Position numbers and translations under genes: made by a program. The notes under the pieces are model-generated. The model did not search any database. It was not told where the DNA came from and saw nothing but the letters and a program-made list of their open reading frames with translations. Shown one piece after another: positions 1 to 11,930 of a DNA stretch of 64,000 nucleotides. The stretch's first letter is position 1. Each line of letters starts with the position of its first letter. Location of the stretch: positions 5,102,001 to 5,166,000 of the forward strand of contig SMMW01000585.1 in assembly GCA_004794655.1 (NCBI GenBank), given 5' to 3'. The DNA comes from Marisa cornuarietis. Its lineage: Eukaryota > Mollusca > Gastropoda > Architaenioglossa > Ampullariidae.

Positions 1-3000
1 CTTCAGGCACTGCATAGTCTGTAAAACGAATTTTTAAAAAATATGACATAAACAGAAATAATTAATGCATGCATGCATGGATATTGTTTTGAATTTCATT
101 TTTATTTTCTCTTCCAGTAAATTTTTAGTAAATGTTTTATAATTAATTAACAACCTACAAATAGTTTGCACATCCCTGAACAATCCTACCAAATTTTGTA
201 ACTGTAACTGTTGTAGTTTAAAAGATAGAGGTGTTTCTAAAAACGATGTTAATTCCACAAATTGGAGAATTATCAAACTTTGGGGCTACAGATAGAATAT
301 ATTTGGATACTAGTACAGCTGAAAAAAATTGCAGTTCAAGTTATTTGCTACTGCCTGTAGATTTTATCATTTTGGATATGTAATAGTGCATTATTCTTTG
401 TTTTTGAACCCCTCAAATATGCTCTTGAAGTGAAATCACATAGGCAAAATGTTTCATTTCAGCTTATTTTGGACCACGTGTTAAATGGTAACTGTTTGTC
501 TGCACTAGGAGCAGCCTGTAGCTGCAAAATGTTGTCATTGTTACCTTCACTTATCATAAAACTGGCAAGCTTGCAAAGTTTGGACAAAAATCTCAAAAGG
601 TGATGAAAATACAACTTCGTACATTTGAAGTAGTGTATCTCTGCTTTTAGAAATGATAGAATCTTACTAATTTTTTTGTTTTTTTTGTACTTTCCTCCTA
701 CACATCATAGAAACACACATTTCAAAGTGATATACAGGAAATAAAATTTTGACTGCCGCTACCTACTTGTTCTGTGCACAGGTGAAACTATCAATGTTTA
801 AAGACTTTTTTTTAAACTAAAGTGGGTTAATTACACAGATTTGAGGAATTTAGTGACTTTTGGTGAAAAAAATCTGATCATTTGAAAAATCAATTCACTC
901 TTATAGGTCTTTATGGAAACATCAGCTCCGACAATTTTTTTTTAATCATCAAGAAGTGCCTCAAAAATTAAAATTTTCTGCTTTGATCTATTGGCAAATG
1001 ACACATACTCTAACTGAAAGGTTAGTGTGTTATCAATAATTACCAGCAATTTAAATAACATCTACATAAAGGTATCAATGTGGCATACTCACATCATCAA
1101 GAGACTGAACTGGTCGTGTATTGACACCAACAACATAGATACCACCAGCAGCATCCTCATGTATTCGAATAAACGATTTTCTCCCCTGAATAAAATTAAC
1201 AATGTCAGATGATGGCTAAAAGACATCACTAACATTCCAATATAGACAATGATATTATTCCAGCAACAACCACTATCATTTATTTCTTAATGTCAAGAAT
1301 ATATTTCTCTTAAAATAATTAAAGAGTTGTCTGCTGATTTTAAACTTCTGACTTTCAAACATGCAAAACCATTATACACAGTCGACAGTGAAATGGAAAA
1401 CTGAAAAAAAAAGTCTAGAGTTTGTCATTACAAATTGTATTAAACCTGGCTTTGCTCAAAGCTTTTCCATATGCACAAACAAAAATTTTATATGACTTTA
1501 TCCTTAAAAACAAAGAATTTCAAGCTAATAATAAAGTACCAAAAAAAGGAAATATGTCAAGTTTTTTTCCTAACCCTTGCATCAGGATCACGTGTTGCAT
1601 CCAGTAGATCTATAATTTCCTCATTGTAAAGCTGAAACAAAACCAGAAAAATGATATCATGCACTGCGAACAGTGTACATGACCAGTCTGCAATGGATTA
1701 TTAGTACATTGGCCCACCTCCGCCCTCATCTAAAGTGGTTGGATTCAAAACCTTTCCTTATATTTTCTTGTTAATTTAACTTTCTCCTGTAGGCTATCAT
1801 ACAAGACCACAAGGCTGATACAAAAGCACCCTAATGACGTGACAATAGCAACAGATATGCTGTGCATAAAAGGACTTTACAAATACATGGCTTGATATAA
1901 ATGGATACAGATGCTACACAAGAACATACATACACAAGGCTCTGTACTTGGTCCCATCCTCTTCATCTTGTACATGAAGCCACTTACCACCCTAATTCAA
2001 TCTCACTCTATATAGTATATCCCATCAATCCTTTGCTGACGACACCCAGCTATATACGAGTTGTTCTCCTTCTCAGGCTCACACTACTATCCAGAGCATC
2101 CAAGATTGTATTTCGGATATTAGGCTATGGATGACCCACAACAAGTTAAAGCTAAATGACGGAAAAACTGAAGCTTTACTTTTTTCAAAGAGGAGAGCCA
2201 GGGTTTACTCTTCACTGCCTGTTTCTGTTCAGGTAGGCAATGCCGATGTTCCTTTTGTAACTTCGGCACGTAATTTAGGTTACATAATGTCTGCTGACAT
2301 GTCTCTTGATAAACAAGTCTCTCACATTTGTCGATCTGCATACTATGAGCTCCGGAAGATCAGCTCCATTCGCCATACTCTGTCCGTCTCAATCACCAAA
2401 ATTCTTATCTGCTCGTTTATTCTGTCTAAATTAGACTACTGCAACTCTCTTCTTGCTGGCTGTCCTCAATACCTCATTGATAAGCTTCAGAAGGTCCAGA
2501 ACTCAGCTGCTCATCTCGTTTTTCGGACTCGCAAACATGATCATGTCTCACCACTTCTTCGCTCTCTTCATTGGCTACTAGTTAAAGCTAGAATAGACTA
2601 CAAGCTCTCAACTCTCTGCTATGGTTTCTTCGAAGGTCACTCCCCCAGCTACTTTAATGAAATTTTGTCTGTCAAAACTCCTGCCCGAAACCTTTGCTCC
2701 TCATCAGACTCCCGCATTTTATCCCTCCCTCTCACAAAGACAGTCACATATGGACAACGGATGTTCTCCCTTTGTGCTGCTCAGCAGTGGAACTCTCTAC
2801 CACATCACGTGCGCCACTCAGCCTCCAAGGCTGCATTCAAACGCTCTCTTAAAACATATCTTTTTACAAAGTACTATTCCTGACTTGTACCTCATCTTTA
2901 TGTTGTCCAGTGTCCCTATGTGTACCTTACTGTCTATTGGTTGTTATGTTTCTTTCTATCAAATTGTACTGCGCAGAGAGTGCGATCTATCTTATTCGTG

Positions 3001-6000
3001 ATTCTGATTTCCCCAGCTTAAATTACTATGTGCAAAAGCTGTTAAGCTGTCCTAACTACAAATACTAGTCTAAGAAGAAAATGTGTATAACTAGACTACA
3101 GTGTTAAGACCATATGACATATCTCATTCTCATAAAACTTGGCTAACAGCATATTCCAAATGGAAACACTATTCTGCAACATGCCAGGGGTCATTGTAGA
3201 TTGTGTAACTTCTCTGATGTCAGTACAATGGGAAGTAAGTAGGCAATTTAAGATAATGAGCCAAATAATAATTCACTTATCTTGAAGACACCTGCTCTGA
3301 AATTCAATCCACATAGTATTCATTGTGAGAAGGGGACAGTAAAGATGATGTTACAAACAATGAAAGTATTCAGAGAAAAGATTGTCACAGAGTTTACCAC
3401 AACCCAAACACTTCACTTCATACACTGTGTACACATCAATATACAAGCACACATAAATGGCTAAAATGGCAAAATAGTAGTTCATCATCACCTCCATGAA
3501 CTGTGCATTCACTTTGAAGTCTGGAGGTGGAAGCCCATTTTCAAAGGCTTGTCGTCTGCGTTCCTCAATTCCTATGAAGAGATGTTCTACTGCTCGAGGG
3601 ATGATACCAACTTCTTCTGCTTGAGTATTCACATCAAAACCTGTGCCCATTGTGTATGTTTTCCCTGATCCAGTCTGCAGAAGAAAAAAATGGCTCCCTT
3701 AAAATGTGTCTGCTATATGAATGATTCTAACATGTACACTCAAACAACATTTATCATCAATTAATAAATTTCACGCTGTGTTTTAGTAGTAACTAAAACC
3801 AAATATTTTTGCTCAAGTTAATTCATTGCCAGATCCTGCCATGCTAGCATATTTCTCTGTGCAATATATGCACATGTAAACAGATCATAGACACACAACC
3901 TCACAAAACTACAAAAGAAAAAAGGAGAAAGAACTGTTAAGCTGAAGCAGTCAGTGCTGGTCATTATTTCCTGCAATTTAACAATAAAAATTCTAATCTT
4001 CTACTTTTTTTAGTTTATCTTCCTATAAAATACAGATTATAAACTTAAAAATTCTTGCTTATTTAGAAAAAAATGGAACTAAAATTCCTTTTGCAGACTA
4101 AATATACTGTTATTTCACATCAAAATGAACCAGTCTGGCATAATACTTTTAGTTTCTCACGATAAACTGGCTTAACCTTACCATTTGCAAGTAAATTAGG
4201 TGACTTACAACAATGTTAAATTAAAAATCTACCTTCATATGTTTAATTTAAAGCCCCATACTCTGAGTTATTCTTTAAGGACATCTAATTTGGTAACTTA
4301 CCTGCCCATAGGCAAAAACAGTAGCATTGTAACCCTCAAAGCACCTGAAATACATATATACACATGTAAGTACATATAAATGTGCAGATGCATGCAAACA
4401 CACTAATCTATTTTCTTTGCATGCAAACACACTAATCTATTTTCTGGCAGGACAAAATGATCCTCCTTACTTTTGCTAACCTATAACAATTCTCAAATCT
4501 TGCTTCATATTCTGTAAATCAATGAACCAATCCCTCATTCAATGTATGGCAGTCCAGTGACACAAAAGTTAGCGCCTATCACCAATATCGAGAGAACTGG
4601 CTGTCCTGAGTTCAGATTTCATCTCAGGATTGCAGTTCTTCCTCTGGATATATGGCATACTGTTACAGGACTGGCTGCTTTGCCTTGATTTAGCCTTAGA
4701 TGCTGGCTTGGCATAAAGCACCAATTACCACCCCCACTTCCTTCTCAATTCGGTGTATTTAAAAAGCAGCAAATAAATATTAGGCAGTGATGCATAAAGC
4801 TGCTGGTTGAAAGAAAGAGGTTCACTGGTGAGGAAGAACTTCAAGGAAACAACAAACAGCTAGGTGAGACAGGACAGACATCATCTTTAGACACTTCTTA
4901 TTATAACTAAGGTGCAATAAAAGATAATGATTGGCTTAAGCCAATAATTAAAGCATGCTAGCAGCCATAATTTTTCAATTTTTTATGTGTTGTCAAACCA
5001 AACTGTGACTAAGAAACTTGGAATGCTTTCTGTAATTGTGTCACTGAACTGGCTGAACTTGAGTCCATTCAGTCACAACCTTTTGAGCTACCTCTGGAAG
5101 TAATGGAACTGCCTAGAGTTTCTGACTGAAATTTATGTTCTCATCCCAAGAAAGGCTGCCTGAGGAGAGTTTGTTCAGGCTGCTCACCCTTGGCAGCTAA
5201 TGAAACATTTGGGTTTGCTCTGTGAAGAGTAGAGGGCACTCAGAATTTTAAGAATCTAAACAAAACAATAATCTTCTATCTTCTAATGTTTTGTTATTTT
5301 TGCAAACTTCTTTACAGGAATTATTACTTCAGGATTTAAAGACCCCAAAGTGAAATGTGTGCCCAACAATAGGACAAGGAGGGAATCTTACCCTTCAATG
5401 AGATTCCTAACACAGGTATTATAAATGCTTTCTTGGGTGGCTTGCATGTCACAAACATGGTCAAAGGTGAAAGGTTTGTCTTTCCCAAGCACCACCTGTG
5501 GTTCATCTGGCACAACTGATGTGCACACTTGACACATTTCCACTTTTTCTCGTCCATTCTGGGGTCGAATTCTGAAACAGTTTCCACAATCACCACTACA
5601 AAGATGGTAGTTCTTATCTGGTGGTTGCTGAACATTATCTTTCCCAGAACTGTTTGTAGCATAGCAGTAGTATTTCTTTATTCTGATATCAGATTATGGA
5701 AGAGACAATAAAATACCATTACAAAAAGAAATAATGCTAAACCATAAAAATGTGTGAAAACCATTCCGTAACAGGCTTAAATCATGTTCAATACCCCTGC
5801 CCCCCTGCCCATTAATATAGCAGGATTCATTCTTATTTCCATTCCCAGTAATGATGACATGACTGAATCACTAGCAGTTTGTTCTGCATTTGTTAAACTG
5901 ATGTACATCTGTCTTGCCACAGCCTTATTATCAGCAGCAGCCAGCAATGATGGCTAAACTAACACTGCCTGTTCTCTCACATGACAGTGACGATAGCATT

Positions 6001-8115
6001 TTGCATCACTAAATGTGTGCTGACAAAGCAGATCACTAGTTTAATTATGCTTGTGCAGCTGGCAGAGTTTTCTTCACATTGTACCTAAATTAACAAGCAT
6101 AGAAAATACTTATGCAAAGTTAATGAAGAATAAGGCTAGGTTTGTTAGGTGTTAGTAGAAACTATGCTTCATAACTGGCTAGTTACATGAGGGAGGATGG
6201 GGTTTTACAAAAATCCAGTAGCTAATTTAAGTTTCAGATGCCTATCAAATAATAAGCAGCCAAGCAAAGAATGACAGTTGTAACATTACATCACTTGAAA
6301 ATACTTCTACATAAATCTTAAATGTGAGACCCAAGAACAGGGCTAAATGGTTTCCTTAAGCAAACCAGTGTTCTTGTGCTATTGCACAGTTAAATATAAA
6401 ACAGCTTTGTGACAGTAGAAGACAACTTGTTTGAGAGATTTTAACATGCTTAACATACTAGGTCTATGCCAAACAGCCTGTAACTATAAAAAGTCCTATT
6501 CTTGGTGATTGCATTCAAACCCTACTGACAAATTATTTGCTTAAGGAACCTTTTTCACCCTCTCCCTCCAACCTCTTCACTCTCTTTTTCTCTGCTTCCT
6601 CCTTCAAGTTTGTACAACTTGATAATCGCTGTCTTCAATATCTTCCTTCTTTTTTAAACACTTTCTTTAGCACATTGTGGCTTTCAGTTTGCCCATAATT
6701 ACTTTAAATAATACATCTAGTAAAATATGAATGAAGTTATTAGGGATCTCACTTTCCCAGTGCCTAAAGACAATGAAGAATAGTGGGCAAGTATGCTATA
6801 TACCCTAATGCCATTAGAACTAAAATAATTGTGAAATCCATATGTCATTTCCAAGATGACATCATAAATATGTATTGCTAGTGATGGTACCAAAAATGAG
6901 GTTTAAGAGATCTTGTTTTACCAACAAAACAATGCAAGATAACTTGGGATCATTATCTGACATTGGAGGCAACTAAATGAGAAACTTACAATATCATGTT
7001 TCTAGCATGCATATTTATATCAACAATGAAAAATGGAAATGAAGATTAGGTTTTATTTTAAATGACAATAAGGAACAGATTTATATTATATAAAGCTTGG
7101 ACAAAATAAATACTGTGTACAAGTACTCCAATTATGCTAACCATAAAATTGTTTAATTCAAACTCATGACATGGCTTTAATCTCTAATTCTGGATTATAA
7201 ACAGTAGTATAAGCTTCCCAGTGCCACATCCAAGCTTATCTATTAAAAACACAAAAGATAATAATTTTTAAGATAAAACATCAATTTTACAGAAAACTCT
7301 TCAAAACATCTGACATGAATGAAATACTAAATATGCATACTATGCACTCTTAACTATTACTATAAACTTTTTTTCAGAATACTTTCTTACAGCCCTCGCT
7401 TATCCAGCATTTTACACTGCTTCATCAGACTATATATAACTTCCTATATCAAACTCTATATACTGACAGCACAAATTGAAGCTATAACATAAGATTCAAT
7501 TAGGAATATGGCCTATATGATACCACATAATAATAAGGTAACTTTTACTCAAGACTTGACAGATGACTTGTATACCATATGTTAAGAGCATAAGCTAAAA
7601 GTACTAAAAATAGTAAAATAATAATAATAAATTCTCAAAATAACAGCTACACCAAATGGCTGATCGAATTCCAACTCTCTGAAACGCACAGCAGCTGACT
7701 GTAACAGAGTGCACAGCGACTGCTTCTATTCAATGACGCGATGCAATACAAATACGAGTGGAACGAGCTATTATCGTCAAAATACGCTTTGCGGCAAAGT
7801 GAAAATAAATAAAGCCCAACAGGAAAAAAATGCACGTGAATCGGCTAAAAACTGAACTGCAACTGCAAATGAAGTGGCTGTTACGGTTCACAGCGCACGT
7901 AGTGTAGCTGTGCAAGCGCACGCACACTGATTAGTTTGAGTATCATTTCCCCCCTCCCCTCTTTCTGCACATCTGAACATATCTTGGCCGTTTTCAAAGG
8001 GACTGCACAACAAGGCGAAATTATCGTTTGATGCTTAAATGCAAATGACGAAAAGTTACCTGAGGGCCACTCTGACACTGGAATCATCTTCTTTATTTTC
8101 AGCTTTCTCTGTCAT
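1..8115 (-). CDS. KIF21: KIF21-type kinesin, N-terminal motor domain (partial, runs off left edge)
   Basis: Plus-end-directed microtubule motor of the kinesin-4/KIF21 group. Seven coding exons are read on the minus strand: 8060-8115 (start ATG at 8115), 5392-5571, 4302-4344, 3492-3674, 1575-1631, 1093-1185 and 1-18. All have AG/GT borders and together give 630 nt, 210 codons, in frame. The start reads [19 protein letters not shown]. Exons 3 and 4 join to build the P-loop GQTGSGKT, followed by the KIF21 hallmark TMGTGFDVN and later [20 protein letters not shown] and the switch-proximal IRIHED. KIF21A/B orthologues carry the same stretches, with GQTGAGKT as the usual P-loop. The switch II region, coiled coil and WD40 repeats lie beyond base 1. 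Introns hold an antisense LINE (1.9-3.0 kb) and a SINE (4.6 kb). The family call is firm; A versus B does not apply to an invertebrate single copy. Confidence 0.93.
1930..2995 (+). mobile_element. 5'-truncated L2/CR1-clade LINE, C-terminal reverse transcriptase
   Basis: A non-LTR retrotransposon fragment lies antisense in a KIF21 intron. Degraded RT core is readable first ([12 protein letters not shown] near 1935-1975, then the catalytic FADDTQLYT near 2033-2060 after a frame change). A clean 250-codon frame follows at 2131-2883. It carries the usual L2-type C-terminal signposts: [59 protein letters not shown] and [10 protein letters not shown]. About 110 bp of 3' UTR follows. The endonuclease and fingers of the RT are missing, so it is not autonomous. 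The long intact frame suggests moderate age. Confidence 0.88.
4389..4445. repeat. 29-bp direct tandem duplication
   Basis: The 28-bp block beginning tgcatgcaaacacactaatc at 4389 recurs identically at 4418 with one spacer base, giving a period of 29. It lies in the KIF21 intron just upstream (in transcript sense) of the 43-nt exon at 4302-4344. Confidence 0.9.
4548..4725 (+). mobile_element. tRNA-derived SINE, diverged copy
   Basis: The left end matches the tRNA-like head of the copies at 24852 and 51196: an A-box-like part with GTTAGCGCC and a B-box-like part with GAGTTCAGATTTCATCTC. The 3' domain contains TAGCCTTAGATGCTGGCTTGGC and CACCAATT, as in the other copies. It is clearly diverged (for example CACAAAAGTTAGCGCC where the 51-kb copy has GCGCAACGGTTAGCGCC). 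No target duplication was recognised. Confidence 0.75.
5572..8059. other. KIF21 intron 1, no recognisable feature
   Basis: About 2.5 kb of AT-rich sequence between the first and second coding exons. No coding frame with splice sites, no RNA gene and no recognisable repeat was seen, apart from rising CpG content toward 8060. Confidence 0.6.
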
Positions 8116-8560
8116 GTTTAGTTCACCGACGTCCGTTCTGGTCAATCATGGGCTACTATACTGATCCAGTCTGACGACTGTCGCTGTCAGCAGCTTCCTC
8201 GCTCGACGCCAATACTTGACCTTAGCATGGTTATTTGTGACTGCCCCATTACTGCTGTCTTCCAAAGGATCAGATTTTTGTACTCTCACGTCCGTTGGAA
8301 TATGGCATCTTCTAGTAAAACGTTGATTACGATTATGTTTTGAGTGCACCGCTAGCGTTCCGAAGGGTAATTTGTTATTCACCAGTCACTCGGATCTGTA
8401 CGGAAACGCACGAAGCGGCGCCATCTGGTCCTTCTAAGGGAAACTATTCACAGGAATTTACGCGCCTAAAATTTGACAATCGTCGTCAACCTTCAATTTG
8501 CAACAGAAGAAAAGTTGAATGAAAAGTTGTTGCTATAAATTTTTTGTTTAGTACAATCAG
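8116..8560 (-). promoter_or_regulatory. Probable KIF21 5' flank and promoter region
   Basis: This stretch upstream of the KIF21 start codon is richer in CpG than the surrounding introns. CpGs are frequent from about 7670 to 8470, whereas the neighbouring intron is nearly CpG-free. No TATA box or defined initiator was recognised, so the call rests on position and composition only. Confidence 0.35.
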
Positions 8561-8599
8561 ATTTTATATTTATATGAGGTACAATTTATCTGTGAGTAC

Positions 8600-8840
8600 G
8601 AGGTGCGTAATCTGTTCCGGCAACAAAACTATAGAAAAGCAGCAGGGCCTGACGGTGTGTCAGCTCCGACGCTGAGACACTGCGCTGACCAGATCTCTTC
8701 TGTCTTCGCAGATATTTTCAACACATCCCTTCAACTATCCGTCGTCCCCCGCTGTTTTAAAGCATCTGTCATCGTCCCTGTACCGAAGAATACTGTGGTA
8801 ACGTCACTATAAACGACTACAGACCTATTAGAGTCTGCAT
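8600..8840 (+). mobile_element. L2/CR1-clade LINE fragment (N-terminal RT)
   Basis: The frame at 8603-8812 reads a canonical RT entry region: KAAGPDGVSAPTLRHCADQI, then LSVVPRCFKASVIVPVPKN. A one-base frame change leads to NDYRPI at about 8810-8830. Nothing of the element is seen beyond this point, so it is a short dead fragment upstream of KIF21. Confidence 0.82.
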
Positions 8841-8921
8841 TTCTCGTGCTAAAGTAACAGTTTTTTCAGAACCACAAGAAATGCAGACTTTCAACGTCCG
8901 AATAACCCGTACTGTCGCTCA

Positions 8922-8941
8922 TTCTCTCTCTCTCTCTCTCT
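8922..8941. repeat. (TC)n microsatellite
   Basis: Ten consecutive TC dinucleotides in the spacer between two LINE fragments. Confidence 0.9.
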
Positions 8942-9139
8942 GATTGGTGTTGACGGTTGCCAATGTTGTGAATGGTGCACTAAGTGTGACATAGTACACT
9001 GTTAGCGGCGCCTGTTGATCGTAAGTGCAAATCGTAGCGGATAATTAACTAACGGATGGGTTTTGGAGGCTAAAATTTACAGGTTAGTCTTATATCACCT
9101 GTATCTACCGATATATGCAAACATCGGAAACCATTCAGG

Positions 9140-10600
9140 TTGGTCTTTAAGCAATCTCTTCTGTCAAAGTATTTGAAAAGGCTGTGCTCCAGCTACTGAA
9201 TCATTTCTTCTGTGACAATCTGCTTAAACCATTTTAATCAGTTGATCATGAGAATCATTTCGACCAAGATGGCAATATTATGTGTAGTGAATGACTTATC
9301 TGCTTGTGACAGGGATCACATTACAATCATAGCTGTATCTGTCGGCTGAATTTGATACCCTTGACCATGACATTCTTCTCCAGCACTTTCTTGTTACTTT
9401 TGGTTTCTTTGCCACTGTTTTGAACTGGTTCCAGTCTAACCTGACTGACCACACCTAGTCTGCTACTTTACATGGTGCCTCACATTGATTACAGTATCAC
9501 TCCAGCATGCCTGTGTGAGCTACAGATGCCCTTCCATCCGTCGCTCTTCAGTCTTATTATGTTGCACTTCTCTCTGCATGATGTCTATGTTTGAAGCTTT
9601 CAAGTATGGCCTCAAGACCTACCTGTTTCAGAAATATCTGTTACAATCAAGCAAACTCTTCTTCTTCTCAGTTCTTCATCTTCATTCATGTGTTTTGACT
9701 TGACTACTGCAACTCCTTGCTGGCAGGCTGCCCCGACTACCTCATTCAGAGACTCCAGAGAGTACAGAACTCTGCTGCGCGTCTGGTGCTTAGAGCAAGG
9801 AAACGGGACCATGTCACTCCTCTCCTTCGTTTTCTACACTGGCTACCCATCCGTTCTCGCATTCAGTACAAACTGTCTGTGCTGTCTTTTAATTTCTTTT
9901 CTGGCTCCTGTCCTGACTATTTCTCTGAACTTCTCATCCCTTACTCTCCGTCCAGACAACTACGCTCTTCGTCTGACGACCGTATCCTAACTGTTCCTGT
10001 CACCAGAACAACAACATATGGTCACAGGACTTTTGGCTACTGTGCTGCAAAACAATGGAACTCTCTCCCTTTCCATATCCGCCACCTTCCTACAACGGAA
10101 TCTTTCAAATCTGCACTGAAAACGCACCTCTTCCTTGAGCATTTCTCCTAACACAGTCCACACAATGCTAGTCCTTCTTAACCCCCCCCCTTCCCTCTTG
10201 CTACTTTACCCATCTTTCTCGCAGAATCACTATATTTCTCTGTTCCTGTTACTTGATGCCTTTTGTTTTCTGTTTCGTCGTCAGTACTGTCGTTTTCTTT
10301 CGTCCTCTTTGTTTTGTATCTACTTGGTCCACATCTCTTCCTCGTTTTAAGCGCTAAGAGCATGCTCTCTATGAGTGTGAATATGCGCTATAAAAATCTT
10401 CACTATTATTATTATTATTTTGTTTTTGCCTGCTTTTGATTCATACATTTACTGATGCTTGTGTTTATTTGCTTATTTATTTTTTTGTTGACTGTTAGTT
10501 CATTATTGTAGTTGTGCATAGCATATTAAAAGACTGAGCTGGCCTCCACATGGGAAAATATGCTCTATGAATTTATTTATATAATAATAAATAGTAATGT
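9140..10600 (+). mobile_element. Degenerate LINE (family B, L2/CR1-clade), split by a second LINE
   Basis: Decayed RT sequence begins near 9148 (SVKVFEKAVLQLLNHF), then VNDLSACDRGHITI, FDTLDHDILLQHFLV and VLNWFQS up to about 9460, with stops and frame changes. The C-terminal piece FEAFKYGLKTYLFQKYL lies at 9590-9650. The 3' UTR resumes at about 10426 and ends with GGCCTCCACATGGGAAAATA near 10540-10560 and an (ATA)n-like tail. A second copy of the same family at 41280-41560 shows this C-terminus and 3' UTR uninterrupted. This indicates that the 9703-10425 segment is a later insertion. Confidence 0.75.
9703..10425 (+). mobile_element. 5'-truncated LINE (family A, L2/CR1-clade) with (ATT)n tail
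   Basis: Starts abruptly at [10 protein letters not shown] within the RT C-terminal region and stays open to the stop after FKSALKTHLFLEHFS at 10151 (readable frame 9717-10151). The roughly 270-bp 3' UTR ends with a diagnostic block, GAGTGTGAATATGCGCTATA at about 10373-10392, followed by a run of ATT units. The same terminal block occurs at 12614-12688 and 39685-39728. The element interrupts LINE family B. Confidence 0.85.
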
Positions 10601-11520
10601 TTGTTGTATCTTATGCATATGATATAAAGGATAAAATTATAAAAATTTATCCCTTCAAATGTCAGTCTCAGAGTTGATGGCACAGAATTAATAGACCATA
10701 TCAGTACATTAAGTTTGTCACAAAAGCGTGTTTTGAAATGTTTTATTAATTTATAGGGAACAAGCACAGAAGGGCTGACCACTGCAAGCCACAGTTAGTG
10801 CTAGGGCTCTGAGTACAAGATGTAACAGCAAACCTTATTTTGTGACAGTACAGAAAGAAATCCTAACATTTAAAGAAATGTTAAGGCTAAAGCACAAGCA
10901 TAACAATGAGGTACACAGTTAGGCTTTGCAAAATGTTAAACTGTAGTATCAAAAATAAATGTCTTTGCATGCCAAAATCACAGAAGTGTTTTGAAAGCTC
11001 AAACGACATTAAAGTTTCTTAAATCAGAAAATATCACAACACCTTAATTAAGCTTTGTACACCTCTAAAGCTATTGTGTGGCAGACATAAGCATAAAAAA
11101 TAAAGTCTTTTTTTCAGCAATCATTGGAAGACAATGGAAAATGACAGCAATCTTACATGAAAATTAAAATACAATCTTAAGTCAGCTTTAAAGAAAAAAA
11201 ATAACATTAAGATAAAGGTCATTCCCTAAACCTTTTTGGGGTCATTTGGGAAGTGAGTTTTTAGAGACCCAATTTACTTCAGGGCCAGGATTTTTGAGGG
11301 CAGGGTTCATCTCTCTTTCTACCTGTTTTACCTCCCCTAACTATGGAGTCAGGTACCAATTTCCAACGGCTGGATCAATTTTGGGAAGTTTGCTGTGCCA
11401 TAACAATACAATTTTTGCTACTTGCTCGCTGTTTTCATACAATGTTTGGGTTGGCAGATATTTGACATTTGCTGAAAAAGTTTAGCCATTTTGGCAGACA
11501 ACCCTTCTATATGTGCAACA
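10601..11520. other. Intergenic spacer, nothing recognised
   Basis: AT-rich sequence between the 3' LINE debris and the end of the ankyrin gene. No coding exon, RNA gene or repeat was identified. The 79-codon open frame at 11246-11485 shows no family resemblance. Confidence 0.55.
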
Positions 11521-11523
11521 TTT

Positions 11524-11735
11524 AAGACAAAGGTTTCCAAACTGTGGTACGCATACCACTACTGGTACGCAAAGGTATGACGAGTGGTATGCGAGCACCA
11601 TATCCCAAAATAAAAGAATGTGTATATTTATTTTACGGGAGCTGTACGTACGGTTGGGAGGTGGTACTCGGTCAATTTGAATTTTTGAAAGTGGTACGCA
11701 TCTGGAAAAGTTAAAACTTCTGATTTAAGATGTTT
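11524..11735. mobile_element. Possible hAT-like non-autonomous element remnant
   Basis: Begins AAAGGTTTCCAAACTGTGG and contains several copies of GTGGTACGCAT and GGTACGC in both orientations. It ends in a partly inverted copy (GTGGTACGCATCTGG near 11690). The opening resembles hAT-Charlie-type termini (CAGTGGTTCTCAAACT). The ends are too diverged to define exact borders or a target duplication. Confidence 0.4.
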
Positions 11736-11930
11736 CTCTTCTCTTTCTCCTCTCATTCTTTATGTCGTCATTATGTCTCATACAAAATCCACTCATACTT
11801 GCAACACATTAATTTTTTACAAACTTAGCATAAATAGAGTGCAGGCTGTAAATTTTTTTAAGTCCAGAGACAAAATACAGTAACACTGGGAGTAGTCATC
11901 ATGACGTTTTAGGTCTGCAGAAAATTTTCT

